Part shown: positions 38,416 to 47,140 of the stretch, piece by piece | Position numbering within the stretch: the stretch's first letter is position 1 | How the letters are laid out: each line of letters opens with the position of its first letter | Assembly: GCF_030128875.1 (NCBI RefSeq) | Contig: NZ_CP124620.1 | Coordinates: 1,798,001-1,862,000, forward strand | Length of the DNA stretch: 64,000 nt | Direction: 5' to 3' | Source: Stenotrophomonas sp. BIO128-Bstrain | GTDB lineage: Bacteria > Pseudomonadota > Gammaproteobacteria > Xanthomonadales > Xanthomonadaceae | The notes under the pieces: generated by a model | The model's database searches: none | What the model was told of the DNA's origin: nothing | Seen by the model: only the letters and a program-made list of their open reading frames with translations | Program-made: the position numbers and the translations under genes

Positions 38416-39309
38416 ATGGATGACTTCGTCCGCATCGTCGAGGTCGGCCCGCGCGACGGGCTGCAGAACGAAGCCCAGCCGGTGGCCACCGCCGACAAGA
38501 TCGAACTGATCCGCCAGCTCTCGCTGACCGGGCTGCGCACCATCGAGGCGACCAGTTTCGTCAGCCCGCGCTGGGTCCCGCAACTGGCCGACGCCGCCGA
38601 GGTGTACACCGGCATCGAGCGCCGCCCGGGCATCGATTACCCGGTACTGGTCCCCAACGAACAGGGCTATGACCGTGCACGCGCGGTGGGCGTGCAGGAA
38701 GTGGCGGTGTTCACGGCCGCCTCGGAAACCTTCAACCGCACCAACACCAATGCCGGCATCGACGAATCGCTGGCCCGTTTCGCACCGATCCTGGAGCGGG
38801 CCAAGGCCGACGGGGTCAAGGTGCGTGGCTACGTCTCCACCGTGCTTGGCTGCCCCTACCAGGGCGAGGTCGCGGTGAGCGAGGTGGTGCGCGTCGCGCG
38901 CGCGCTGTACGAGATGGGCTGTTACGAAATCTCGCTCGGCGACACCATCGGCGTCGGCACGCCGCGCAAGGCCCGCGCCATGCTCAAGGCGGTCGCCGGC
39001 GAACTGCCGATGCCCGCGCTGGCGGTGCACTTCCATGACACCTATGGCCAGGCCTTGGCCAACATCGATGCCTGCCTGGAAGAAGGTGTGCGCGTGGTCG
39101 ATTCGGCGGTCTCCGGTGCGGGCGGCTGCCCGTATGCCAAGGGCGCCAGCGGCAACGTCGCCAGCGAAGACGTGGTCTACATGCTGCATGGCATCGGCAT
39201 GCGCACCGGCATCGATCTGCCGGCGCTGGCCGCCACCGGGCGCTGGCTGGCCGCACGGCTGGGGCGCGAGACCGGCAGCAAGACCGGCAGGGCGCTGGCG
39301 GCGACATGA
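38416..39309 (+). CDS. mvaB: Hydroxymethylglutaryl-CoA lyase
   Basis: Splits HMG-CoA to acetyl-CoA and acetoacetate, the last step of leucine degradation. The 297-residue TIM-barrel protein shows EVGPRDGLQNE (catalytic Arg and Asp), HFHDTYGQALANI (metal histidines) and the catalytic cysteine in SGAGGCPYAKGASGN. GGAGGG precedes the ATG by eight bases. Its stop overlaps the next gene, a c-di-GMP enzyme, by four bases. Confidence 0.95.
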   Translation: MDDFVRIVEVGPRDGLQNEAQPVATADKIELIRQLSLTGLRTIEATSFVSPRWVPQLADAAEVYTGIERRPGIDYPVLVPNEQGYDRARAVGVQEVAVFTAASETFNRTNTNAGIDESLARFAPILERAKADGVKVRGYVSTVLGCPYQGEVAVSEVVRVARALYEMGCYEISLGDTIGVGTPRKARAMLKAVAGELPMPALAVHFHDTYGQALANIDACLEEGVRVVDSAVSGAGGCPYAKGASGNVASEDVVYMLHGIGMRTGIDLPALAATGRWLAARLGRETGSKTGRALAAT

Positions 39310-41894
39310 AAAGCGGCGGCCCGCGCAAGGACGCTGCGGTAGGTGATCATCTCACCGCCCACGTCCACGCGCTGGCCGCCCTGCAACGCGCCCTGGCACA
39401 GTCACCGGGCGATCTGCGCGGCCTGCTGGAAGAAGTGCAGCAGGCCCTGCAGGAGGCCATGGACGAGCGCCAGCTGGCGCTGCGTCGCTATGCCGCGCTG
39501 TTCGATGCGGTCCCGGACCCGGTCAGCATCCTCAGCGAACGCGGCGTGGTGCTGGACCTCAACAAGGCTGGCGTGCGCGCCTATGGCCGTCCCCGCGAGG
39601 AAATCGTCGGGCAACCGATCGAGCTGCTGAACCCGGACCTGCCGGGCGACCACCTCGATCCGGTCTGGGAGGCACTGCACCGGGGCGAGACCTATGTCAT
39701 CGAGGTCACCAACATGCGCGGCGATGGCAGCCGCTTCCCGGTGGAGGTGCATTCGGCCGGCTTCGAGCACCAGGGCGAGCACTGCATCGTGGCGGTGGCG
39801 CGCGACCTGAGCAGCCGCTGGCAGGCCGAATCGCGCTACCGGCTGCTGATGGAATCCATCGACAAGGGCGTGATCCTGTTCGATCGCCAGTTGCGGGTGG
39901 TCTCGGCCAACCCGGCCGCGCACCGCATTCTGGGCACCGCCGGCAATGGCGGCAGCCTGCAGGCGATGCTTGCCCCGGAAGACTGGATCAGCGTGGACGA
40001 GCACGGCCACCCGCTCACCCGCGAGCAATGGCCGGCCAGCGTCTCTCTGCACAGTGGGCGCATCGTGCGCAGCACCATCGTCGGGCTGTACCACCGCCCG
40101 CGCGGCCGGATGATCTGGATCTCCACCACCAACGTGCCGGTGTACGGCAACGGGCGCGATGCGCCGGACCATGTGTTCGGCCTGTTCAGCGACATCACCG
40201 AACTCAAACGCAACAACACGCTGTTCGACCGCGCGCAGTCGCTGGCGCACATCGGCGGCTGGGAGTGGGACCGCGGCCTGCAGCGGCTGTACCTGACGGA
40301 CGAGGCGACCCGCATCCTCGGCCAGGAGCTGCCGATGCGCGACATGGCCGAGCTGCTGGAATGCCTGCGCGTGGACGACCGCGCCCAGCTGCAGCAGGCG
40401 CTGCTGGAAGTGGTCGACCGCCAGGTCTCGTTCGAACTGGAGCTGCAGGGCCAGCGCAGCGACGGGCATTCGTTCTGGGTGCGGATGATCGGCGAGGCCG
40501 AGGCCGGGGATGTCGATGCCGCGCGCATCGCCGGTACCGTGCAGGACATCACCGCGCGCAAGCAGGCCGAGGAGACGCTGCGGATCCAGGCGCGCACCGA
40601 TCCGCTCACCGGGATCATGAACCGCGATGCGGTGCTCAACGACCTGGCCATGCGCATGGCCAACCCGACCCACTGCCGGGTCGCGGTGCTGTACATCGAC
40701 CTGGACCGGTTCAAGACCGTCAACGACCTGCTGGGCCACAACGCCGGTGACGAACTGCTGATCGATGCCACCCGCCGCATCGCCACCGCGATCGGCACCG
40801 AAGGCCTGCTGGCCCGGTTCGGCGGCGATGAGTTCCTGGTGATCTGCGATACCCGCGACCAGGCCGATCAACCCGAGCGGCTGGCCACTGCGATCACGCG
40901 CGCCTTCAGCACACCGTTCCGCTTCGGTGCCGACGAATTCCCGGTCACCACCAGCATCGGCATCGCGCGCGCGCCGCAGGATGGGCTGCGCCCGCAGCAG
41001 CTGATCCAGAACGCGGACATCGCCATGTACGACTGCAAGCGGCGCACCCGCAACGGCTGGCAGGTGTTCTCGCCCGAGCTGGCCCAGCGCCAGCATGACC
41101 GCCTGCAGATCGAGAGCCGGCTGCACCGGGCGCTGGACGACGACGAGTTCCATCTGGTCTACCAGCCGCAGGTCAACCTGCACAGCGGCCAGCTGATCGC
41201 CGCCGAAGCGCTGATCCGCTGGCGCAATACCCAGCTCGGCGAGCTGCGCCCGGACATCTTCATCGGCCATGCCGAGAGCACCGGTGACATCGTCCGGATC
41301 GGCCTGTGGGTGCTGCGCGAAGCCTGCCGGCAGGTCCGCCAGTGGCAGGATGACGGGCTGGGCATCGTGCGGGTGGCGGTCAATGTGTCCTACCGGCAGT
41401 TCGTGGGCGAGGACCTGGCCCGGCATGTCCGCGCGGTGCTGGACGAGTTCCATCTGCCCGGCAGCGCGCTGGAACTGGAATTCACCGAACGGGTGCTGAT
41501 CGAAGATGCCCCGGACACCCTGCGCACCTTCGCGCAGCTGCGCGAGATGGGCGTGCTGCTGACCATCGACGACTTCGGCGAGGGCTACAGCGCGCTGAAC
41601 TATCTGCGCCGGCTGCCGATCCATGGCCTCAAGCTGAGCCAGCTGTTCGTCGAGGGGGTGCCGGCCAACCGCTCGGACGTGGCGGTGTGCGAGGCGGTCT
41701 GTGGGATCGCCCGCAGCCTCGGGCTGGGCCTGGTGGCCGAAGGCATCGAATCGGAGGCCCAGCGCCAGTTTCTGACCTCTTTGGGGGTCTCGGTCGGCCA
41801 GGGCTTCCTGTTCGCGCCCGGGCTGGCGCCGGACGAATTCGCGCGGCGCCTGGCGCTGCGCGCCCGCGTCGCGGTGGGCAGTGCACAACGGTGA
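39306..41894 (+). CDS. PAS-PAS-PAS-GGDEF-EAL cyclic di-GMP signalling protein
   Basis: An 862-residue cytosolic protein with no membrane segment. A helical lead (20-60) is followed by three PAS-like domains at about 60-175, 176-300 and 300-425. The GGDEF domain is intact (RFGGDEFLVI, about 503-512), but the inhibitory RxxD site upstream is replaced by GTEG. The EAL domain (about 632 onward) keeps the catalytic residues: EAL, VNVS, EFTER, DDFG, the Lys of LKLS, AEGIE and the Gln of GQGF. Loop 6 is altered (DDFGEGYSA instead of the usual DDFGTGYSS). It could make or degrade c-di-GMP. It is coupled to HMG-CoA lyase by a 4-bp overlap. Confidence 0.9.
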   Translation: MKSGGPRKDAAVGDHLTAHVHALAALQRALAQSPGDLRGLLEEVQQALQEAMDERQLALRRYAALFDAVPDPVSILSERGVVLDLNKAGVRAYGRPREEIVGQPIELLNPDLPGDHLDPVWEALHRGETYVIEVTNMRGDGSRFPVEVHSAGFEHQGEHCIVAVARDLSSRWQAESRYRLLMESIDKGVILFDRQLRVVSANPAAHRILGTAGNGGSLQAMLAPEDWISVDEHGHPLTREQWPASVSLHSGRIVRSTIVGLYHRPRGRMIWISTTNVPVYGNGRDAPDHVFGLFSDITELKRNNTLFDRAQSLAHIGGWEWDRGLQRLYLTDEATRILGQELPMRDMAELLECLRVDDRAQLQQALLEVVDRQVSFELELQGQRSDGHSFWVRMIGEAEAGDVDAARIAGTVQDITARKQAEETLRIQARTDPLTGIMNRDAVLNDLAMRMANPTHCRVAVLYIDLDRFKTVNDLLGHNAGDELLIDATRRIATAIGTEGLLARFGGDEFLVICDTRDQADQPERLATAITRAFSTPFRFGADEFPVTTSIGIARAPQDGLRPQQLIQNADIAMYDCKRRTRNGWQVFSPELAQRQHDRLQIESRLHRALDDDEFHLVYQPQVNLHSGQLIAAEALIRWRNTQLGELRPDIFIGHAESTGDIVRIGLWVLREACRQVRQWQDDGLGIVRVAVNVSYRQFVGEDLARHVRAVLDEFHLPGSALELEFTERVLIEDAPDTLRTFAQLREMGVLLTIDDFGEGYSALNYLRRLPIHGLKLSQLFVEGVPANRSDVAVCEAVCGIARSLGLGLVAEGIESEAQRQFLTSLGVSVGQGFLFAPGLAPDEFARRLALRARVAVGSAQR

Positions 41895-41946
41895 TGGCGG
41901 CCGCTTCCGCTAGAATCAGCGGTTCTTGAACCAGCGGGATCGTGCA

Positions 41947-42717
41947 ATGCAGCTGTCTTCTGTCCGCGCCGTCATCACCGGCGGTGTCTCCGGCCTTGGC
42001 CTGTCCGTGGCCCAGCACCTGGTCGCCAACGGCGCCAAGGTGGCCCTGTTCGATCTCAATGACGACAAGGGTGCGGCCGCCGTGGCCGCGCTTGGCGAAG
42101 CCAACGCGCGCTACTACAGCACCAATGTCAGCGACGAAGCCGCTGTGGCCGCGCAGATCGATGCCGCCTGCGACTTCCTGGGTGGGCTGAACACCGCGAT
42201 CAACTGCGCCGGCATCCTGGGCGCCGGGCGCGTGCTGGGCAAGGAGGCGCCGATGCCGCTGGCCAACTTCCAGGGCACGGTGATGGTCAACCTGGTCGGC
42301 AGCTTCAACGTCGCCAAGGCGGCCGCCAACCGCATGCAGCACAACACCCCGGGCGACGATGGCGAGCGCGGCGTGATCATCAACACTGCCAGCGTGGCCG
42401 CCTATGAGGGCCAGATCGGCCAGGCCGCCTATGCCGCCTCCAAGGGCGGCGTGGTCAGCATGACCCTGCCGATGGCACGCGAGCTGTCGCGCTTCGGCAT
42501 CCGCGTGATGACCATCGCCCCGGGCATTTTCTGGACCCCGATGGTCGATGGCATGCCGCCGGCGGTGCAGGAATCGCTGGCCGCCTCCATCCCGTTCCCG
42601 CCGCGCCTGGGCAAGCCGGAAGACTTTGCCGGGCTGGTTGCCTACATCCTGGGCAACACCTATCTCAACGGCGAGACCATCCGCCTTGACGGCGCCGTGC
42701 GTCTGGCGCCGAAGTAA
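41947..42717 (+). CDS. Short-chain dehydrogenase (type II 3-hydroxyacyl-CoA dehydrogenase-like)
   Basis: A 256-residue SDR: NAD-binding [18 protein letters not shown], and the catalytic Ser ([11 protein letters not shown]) and YAASK. The inserts around the active site ([12 protein letters not shown] and [11 protein letters not shown]) fit the HSD17B10-like group that oxidises 3-hydroxy-2-methylbutyryl-CoA in isoleucine breakdown. That role suits the nearby leucine genes but remains inference. ATG 41947 is taken by alignment of the dinucleotide fold; an ATG seven codons upstream is possible. Confidence 0.82.
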   Translation: MQLSSVRAVITGGVSGLGLSVAQHLVANGAKVALFDLNDDKGAAAVAALGEANARYYSTNVSDEAAVAAQIDAACDFLGGLNTAINCAGILGAGRVLGKEAPMPLANFQGTVMVNLVGSFNVAKAAANRMQHNTPGDDGERGVIINTASVAAYEGQIGQAAYAASKGGVVSMTLPMARELSRFGIRVMTIAPGIFWTPMVDGMPPAVQESLAASIPFPPRLGKPEDFAGLVAYILGNTYLNGETIRLDGAVRLAPK

Positions 42718-42785
42718 GCGAGCACGCAACCCGCAGGGTGCCCGGTTCCGGCACCCGCCACCTCCACGAACCGACCTTCATTCCC

Positions 42786-43352
42786 ATGAAAGCCAGCGAC
42801 ATCAAGAAAGGCAACGTCGTCGAATTCAACAACGGCGTCTACCAGATCCGCGACATCGAACGCAGCTCCCCGCAGGGCCGCGGCGGCAATGTCCGCTTCC
42901 GTTTCATCATGTACAGCGTGCCGGGCGGCAACAAGCTCGATTCCAGCTTCGACGCCGACGACAACCTGCCGGAAGTCGAACTGCTGCGCCGCCAGGCGAC
43001 CTACTCCTACATGGACGGCGATGCCTTCGTCTTCCTGGATGACGAGGACTACACCCCGTACATGGTCGATGCCGATGTGCTCGGCGATGACGCCGGCTAC
43101 ATCACCGACGGCCTGACCGGCATCTACGTGCAGGTGATCGACGAGACCCCGGTGGGCGTGCAGCTGCCGACCAGCGTGGTGCTGGAAGTGGTCGAGACCC
43201 CGCCGGAACTCAAGGGTGGCACGGCCACCAAGCGCCCGAAGCCGGCCAAGCTCAACACCGGCATCGAAATCATGGTGCCGGAATACATCGCCAACGGCGA
43301 GCGCGTGCTGGTCAACACCACCACCGGTGAATTCGCCGGCCGTGCCGACTAA
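42786..43352 (+). CDS. efpL: Elongation factor P-like protein EfpL (YeiP)
   Basis: A 188-residue EF-P paralogue that helps ribosomes stalled on proline-containing motifs. It has the three beta-barrel domains of EF-P (start [20 protein letters not shown]). The loop that reaches the peptidyl-transferase centre reads [11 protein letters not shown], with arginine where canonical EF-P has the modified residue, as in the YeiP/EfpL branch. ATG 42786 is the start of homology. No modification gene is adjacent, as expected for this type. Confidence 0.9.
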   Translation: MKASDIKKGNVVEFNNGVYQIRDIERSSPQGRGGNVRFRFIMYSVPGGNKLDSSFDADDNLPEVELLRRQATYSYMDGDAFVFLDDEDYTPYMVDADVLGDDAGYITDGLTGIYVQVIDETPVGVQLPTSVVLEVVETPPELKGGTATKRPKPAKLNTGIEIMVPEYIANGERVLVNTTTGEFAGRAD

Positions 43353-43809
43353 GCGCGCCGCACCGACCGTCCTGCTCCTGCTGCTCGCGGCGTGTTCGCC
43401 GCGGGCAGTGGAGAGCGAGACGCTGGCGCCCGTGCCTTCGGCGACGGGCACAGCGCCGGTGGGGAACACCGCTGATGCGCGCTGCGAAGTGCCTGCAGAG
43501 ATCTTCGTGGCCGAGGACATCCGCATGTACTGCGCGATGCCGGGCGACGTGCAGGCGTTTCTGACGCGCGAAAGCGCCTGTCAGCACTTCGCTGGCGAAG
43601 AAGCCTACGACGAGGACCGCGCCCGCGAACTGGCGTATGCGATCCACGAAACCTGCGACGACCGGGCTGCGCTGTTCAATCAGCTGCTGCAGCGCCACGC
43701 CGACAACTGCCTTGTGCACACCGAGCTGATGCTGCTGGGCACGCGTAACGAGCTCGCGCTGGATGCGGACAGCCGGGCGCAACCCAACCCCTGCCCACGC
43801 GGCTTGTGA
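43342..43809 (+). CDS. Putative lipoprotein, unknown function
   Basis: A 155-residue protein from GTG 43342, overlapping the end of efpL by 11 bases. The start [18 protein letters not shown] is a lipoprotein signal with lipobox LAAC. The mature part has six cysteines, mostly paired ([40 protein letters not shown]), so it is probably disulfide-bonded in the periplasm. No family was recognised. It is convergent with another lipoprotein gene across a hairpin. Confidence 0.7.
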   Translation: MPTKRAAPTVLLLLLAACSPRAVESETLAPVPSATGTAPVGNTADARCEVPAEIFVAEDIRMYCAMPGDVQAFLTRESACQHFAGEEAYDEDRARELAYAIHETCDDRAALFNQLLQRHADNCLVHTELMLLGTRNELALDADSRAQPNPCPRGL

Positions 43810-43813
43810 CCCT

Positions 43814-43844
43814 GCACCGGACGCGCAGGCGCGCAATCCGGTGC
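43814..43844. terminator. Hairpin between convergent lipoprotein genes
   Basis: GCACCGGA and TCCGGTGC form a perfect 8-bp stem around a GC-rich 15-base loop, five bases past one stop and 12 from the other. No T run. Confidence 0.45.
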
Positions 43845-43855
43845 GTTCCCTTCGA

Positions 43856-44605
43856 TCAGGGCTTGGCAGCCAACGACGGCGCACCGGCGAAATCGCCGCA
43901 GCCGTGGTACTGGCGCGCGCCGACGGTAAGCATGGCCGTGGCGCCGAAGGCCTGGCCACTCATGTTGTCCTGGCACACGGTGCGCTGGAAGGTGAGCTTC
44001 ACCGGGGTGCCGTCAGCAGCGGTACCGGACCAGCCATCACGGCCCTGGGTGGGGCTGGCGATCTCGAGCTTGCGCTCGCCGTAATCCATCTCGATGTGCA
44101 GCGCCGGGGTGGCCCCCGCGCCGACCTGGGCCAGCCAACCGGGCTCATTGCCGGTCGCGCGGAACCCGGCGGCTGCATCGGCGCCGGCTTCAGTATCGGC
44201 CTTGGCGGCCGCATTGGCCGGCGGCGCTTCGCCGCCCTGCTCGCCGGTACCGGTGCAGGTGCGATCGGGCTCGCCCTTGAGGATCAGGATCCCGTCAGTG
44301 GTGCCCTTGGTCCAGAATTCGTTGCCCTGCCCGTCTCCGTATTTCGCGCCGGAGGCGGCCGGCTGCGAGGACATGGCAAACGTGCGATCGGCAACCACCA
44401 CCGTGGCCGAATCCTGGCCGCGATACGTGGCATGCACTTCCAGCTCGCCACAGCGGAACGCGTAACTGCGCTCATCGGTGGTGGAGGCATCCATCGGTGG
44501 GGGCGCTTCGCTGCCATCGGCGGCAGGGCGGCTCTCGGTGGCCGGTTGGCAGGCGGCGAGTGCGCCGGTAATGGCCAGGCTCAACAGCCAGGGAGATGCG
44601 CGCAT
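43856..44605 (-). CDS. Lipoprotein with MliC lysozyme-inhibitor domain and COG3650-like domain
   Basis: A 249-residue lipoprotein: signal with lipobox LAAC at about 19, then an MliC-like domain (about 45-115) with the YAFRCGELEVHATY start and the EFWTKGTTDGILILKG end. An alanine-rich linker follows, then a second domain (GFRATGNEPGWLAQVG) like that in COG3650 proteins. MliC blocks C-type lysozyme from the outer membrane or periplasm. AAGGAG lies six bases before ATG 44605. The two-domain build is less usual than stand-alone MliC. Confidence 0.8.
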   Translation of the reverse strand: MRASPWLLSLAITGALAACQPATESRPAADGSEAPPPMDASTTDERSYAFRCGELEVHATYRGQDSATVVVADRTFAMSSQPAASGAKYGDGQGNEFWTKGTTDGILILKGEPDRTCTGTGEQGGEAPPANAAAKADTEAGADAAAGFRATGNEPGWLAQVGAGATPALHIEMDYGERKLEIASPTQGRDGWSGTAADGTPVKLTFQRTVCQDNMSGQAFGATAMLTVGARQYHGCGDFAGAPSLAAKP

Positions 44606-44708
44606 GAGGAACTCCTTGCGATAACGTCGACAACACTTGATCGTACCTGCCGCGCCGTGAGAGCGGGTGAAGCGAGGCTGACCCCGGCGGCAGGCCTGAA
44701 CACGCGGT

Positions 44709-45104
44709 TCAGTGCGCACGCGGCGCGGCCGGCAGCACGCACAGCGAAAGCAGATGCACGCCGGGTGCGCCCGTGCAGCGCGCCCAGACCCGCAGCAGCC
44801 GCATCGCATGCAGCTGCCGACCGTGCTCGCCGTCGAGATGGAGGCGCATCTCGCCGGTGACCAGCACCATGGCGCCGCAGGCGAGCTGCTCGGTCTGCTG
44901 CCGCTCGATGGCAACGATGCGGATGCGCCGCGCATTCCAGCCCGCCAGCAACGCCGAGGCATCCTGCCGCTGGCCATCGTGGTCGGTCAGGAACAGCGCT
45001 GGCGAGAGCAGTGCGTTCACCTGCTGCGGCTGCCACTGGATCAGCGCGTCCCAAAGTCGCGCCTCGGCCGCCTCCACGTGCGCCGGTTGCAGTATCGCGC
45101 TCAT
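44709..45104 (-). CDS. NTF2-like (DUF4440/SnoaL-type) protein
   Basis: A 131-residue protein with the pattern of the NTF2-like fold: an N-terminal helix pair (AAEARLWDALIQWQPQQVNALL), LFLTDHDGQRQDASALLAGW, and later strands GAMVLVTGEMRLH and MRLLRVWARC. The start is uncertain (ATG 45104 or 45119; neither has a ribosome site). Function unknown. It is divergent from the response regulator gene. Confidence 0.7.
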   Translation of the reverse strand: MSAILQPAHVEAAEARLWDALIQWQPQQVNALLSPALFLTDHDGQRQDASALLAGWNARRIRIVAIERQQTEQLACGAMVLVTGEMRLHLDGEHGRQLHAMRLLRVWARCTGAPGVHLLSLCVLPAAPRAH

Positions 45105-45290
45105 GGGCGCACCGGACATCGTCGTCGTGGCCCGCTGGCGCGCACGCCCAGCGTATGGATTGCCGCCACCAGGGCGGCATGAGTCTTCCTGCTCTTCATC
45201 TGCACAGCTGCCGGAACACCGGCCGAAATCACGATGGCGGCAGTCTGCGCGGCCTCGGTGGGGTTTCGATGGAGGAAGTGTGGAGATACG

Positions 45291-46073
45291 ATGGAGCCCA
45301 AGCACCTTCCGGCTTTGCCCTGCATGCCCGCCTCCGATCTACCCGGCGCCCCGACCGCGCGCTGGGATCATTCGCTCAATGCCCTGGTCCTGATCGTCGA
45401 GGACGAACCCGAGATCGCCGACATCGTCGCGGCCTACCTGGTCCGCGAAGGCCTGCGCACACTGCGCGCGCAGGATGGCCACACTGCCCTTTCCCTGCAC
45501 CGCAGCGCACGCCCGGACCTGGTCCTGCTCGACGTGCAGATGCCGGGCATGGATGGCTGGACCGTGCTCAACACACTGCGCCAGCGCGGCGACACGCCGG
45601 TGATCATGTTGACCGCGCTGGACCAGGACCTGGACAAGCTCACCGCGCTGCGGATGGGCGCGGACGATTACGTGGTCAAGCCGTTCAACCCGGCCGAGGT
45701 GGCCGCGCGGGTGCGCGCGGTACTGCGGCGCACCTTGAACGCCGCGCGCCAGAGTGCACCGGAGATCCTGCGCGTGGGCAGTTTGGTGATCGATCCGGAG
45801 CACCACACGGTGCATGTCGAAGGCGACGGCTACAGCCACGAGCTGCTGCTGACCCTGACCGAATTCAAGCTGCTGCACTGCATGGCCCTGGCACCGATGC
45901 GCATTTTCAGCCGCAGCGAACTCATGCATGAGTGCCTGCCGGAAAGCGAGGCGCTGGAGCGCACCGTGGACAGCCACGTCAGCAAGCTGCGCCGCAAGCT
46001 TGACGATGTCGGCCTGGCGAACGTGCCGGCCAGCGTGCGCGGCGTCGGGTACCGGCTGGCGGCGGACCACTGA
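45291..46073 (+). CDS. OmpR-family response regulator (BaeR-like)
   Basis: A 260-residue transcription factor: receiver (LIVEDEPEIADIV, phosphoacceptor in LVLLDVQMPGMDG, Lys in YVVKPFNPAE) and a C-terminal winged helix (LTEFKLLHCMALAP and SHVSKLRRKLDDV). ATG 45291 follows GGAG. An extra N-terminal stretch of about 35 residues precedes the receiver. It is coupled by one base to its histidine kinase. Confidence 0.93.
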   Translation: MEPKHLPALPCMPASDLPGAPTARWDHSLNALVLIVEDEPEIADIVAAYLVREGLRTLRAQDGHTALSLHRSARPDLVLLDVQMPGMDGWTVLNTLRQRGDTPVIMLTALDQDLDKLTALRMGADDYVVKPFNPAEVAARVRAVLRRTLNAARQSAPEILRVGSLVIDPEHHTVHVEGDGYSHELLLTLTEFKLLHCMALAPMRIFSRSELMHECLPESEALERTVDSHVSKLRRKLDDVGLANVPASVRGVGYRLAADH

Positions 46074-47140
46074 TGCGCCGCTCGGGCCTGAGCCGGCACA
46101 TCGTGGTGTCGATGTCGATGATGGTGCTGGCGGTCATCGTGATGGTGATCCTCAGCTCCTACCTGCTCTATGCGGTGCTGGTGGCGTTTTACCCCGGCGG
46201 CGTGGACGAACCGGTCAGCTGGGTGCCCAGTGGCCCGGAACTGGTCTGGATGGTGGGCGTGACCCTGATCGGGTTGACGCTGGCGGTCGCCGCGTCCGTG
46301 CGCCTGTCCCAACGCATCCTGACCCCGCTCAACGCGGTGGTGGACAGCATCGGGCGGCTGGCCGATGGCGACCTGGGTGCACGCGCGGCAGTGAGTGACC
46401 GCTCGCTGGGCGAAGTGGCGCTGCTGGTGGACGACTTCAACGCCATGGCGCGCCGGCTGCAGAACATCGAGGCCGACAGGGTGATGTGGCACGCGGCGAT
46501 CGCGCATGAACTGCGCACGCCGGTCACCATCCTGCGCGGCCGCCTGCAGGGCCTGGCCGAAGGGGTGTTCGCCCCGGACGAAGGCCAGTTCCGCAGCCTG
46601 CTGGCGCAGGTGGAGGGGCTGTCGCGGCTGATCGAAGACCTGCGTGTGCTCAGCCTGGCCGACAGCGCCCGCCTGGACGTGCGCCGCGCCCGCAACGATG
46701 TGGTGCAGGAAGTGCACACGGTGATGACCCTGGTCGATCCGGGTTTCCGCAGCAGCGGCTTCGTGCTGGAACTGGAGACCTCACGCGAGGAGCATCCCGC
46801 ACATTGCGACCCGACCCGCGTGCGGCAGGCATTGATGGCACTGCTGGAGAATGCACGCCGCTATGCGACGCCGGGCCGGGTGCGCATCGCGGTGCACGAC
46901 ACCGCGACCCATGTGCAGATCGCCATCGATGACGAAGGCCCCGGCATCGATGCAGCGCTGCGCGAGCAGATCTTCGATCCCTTCCTGCGCGGCGATGGTT
47001 CGCGCTCGCGTCAGCGCGGCGGCAGCGGGCTGGGGTTGGCGGTGGTCAAGGCGATCGCCGATGCGCATGGCGGCCAGGTCGCCTGCAGCGCCAGCACCCT
47101 GGGCGGCGCACGTTTCGTCATCGAGCTGCCGCGGCAGTAG
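46073..47140 (+). CDS. Membrane sensor histidine kinase (BaeS-like)
   Basis: A 355-residue kinase partner of the preceding regulator. Two membrane helices (12-38 and about 58-80) flank a very short periplasmic loop. A HAMP domain follows (RILTPLNAVVDSIGRLADGDL), then the phosphoacceptor His in IAHELRTPVT and an ATPase domain (N box ALLENARRYA; DDEGPGID; GGSGLGLAVVKAI). The small sensing loop suggests it detects a membrane or envelope signal. Its end overlaps the convergent DUF4105 gene by 23 bases. Confidence 0.93.
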   Translation: MRRSGLSRHIVVSMSMMVLAVIVMVILSSYLLYAVLVAFYPGGVDEPVSWVPSGPELVWMVGVTLIGLTLAVAASVRLSQRILTPLNAVVDSIGRLADGDLGARAAVSDRSLGEVALLVDDFNAMARRLQNIEADRVMWHAAIAHELRTPVTILRGRLQGLAEGVFAPDEGQFRSLLAQVEGLSRLIEDLRVLSLADSARLDVRRARNDVVQEVHTVMTLVDPGFRSSGFVLELETSREEHPAHCDPTRVRQALMALLENARRYATPGRVRIAVHDTATHVQIAIDDEGPGIDAALREQIFDPFLRGDGSRSRQRGGSGLGLAVVKAIADAHGGQVACSASTLGGARFVIELPRQ

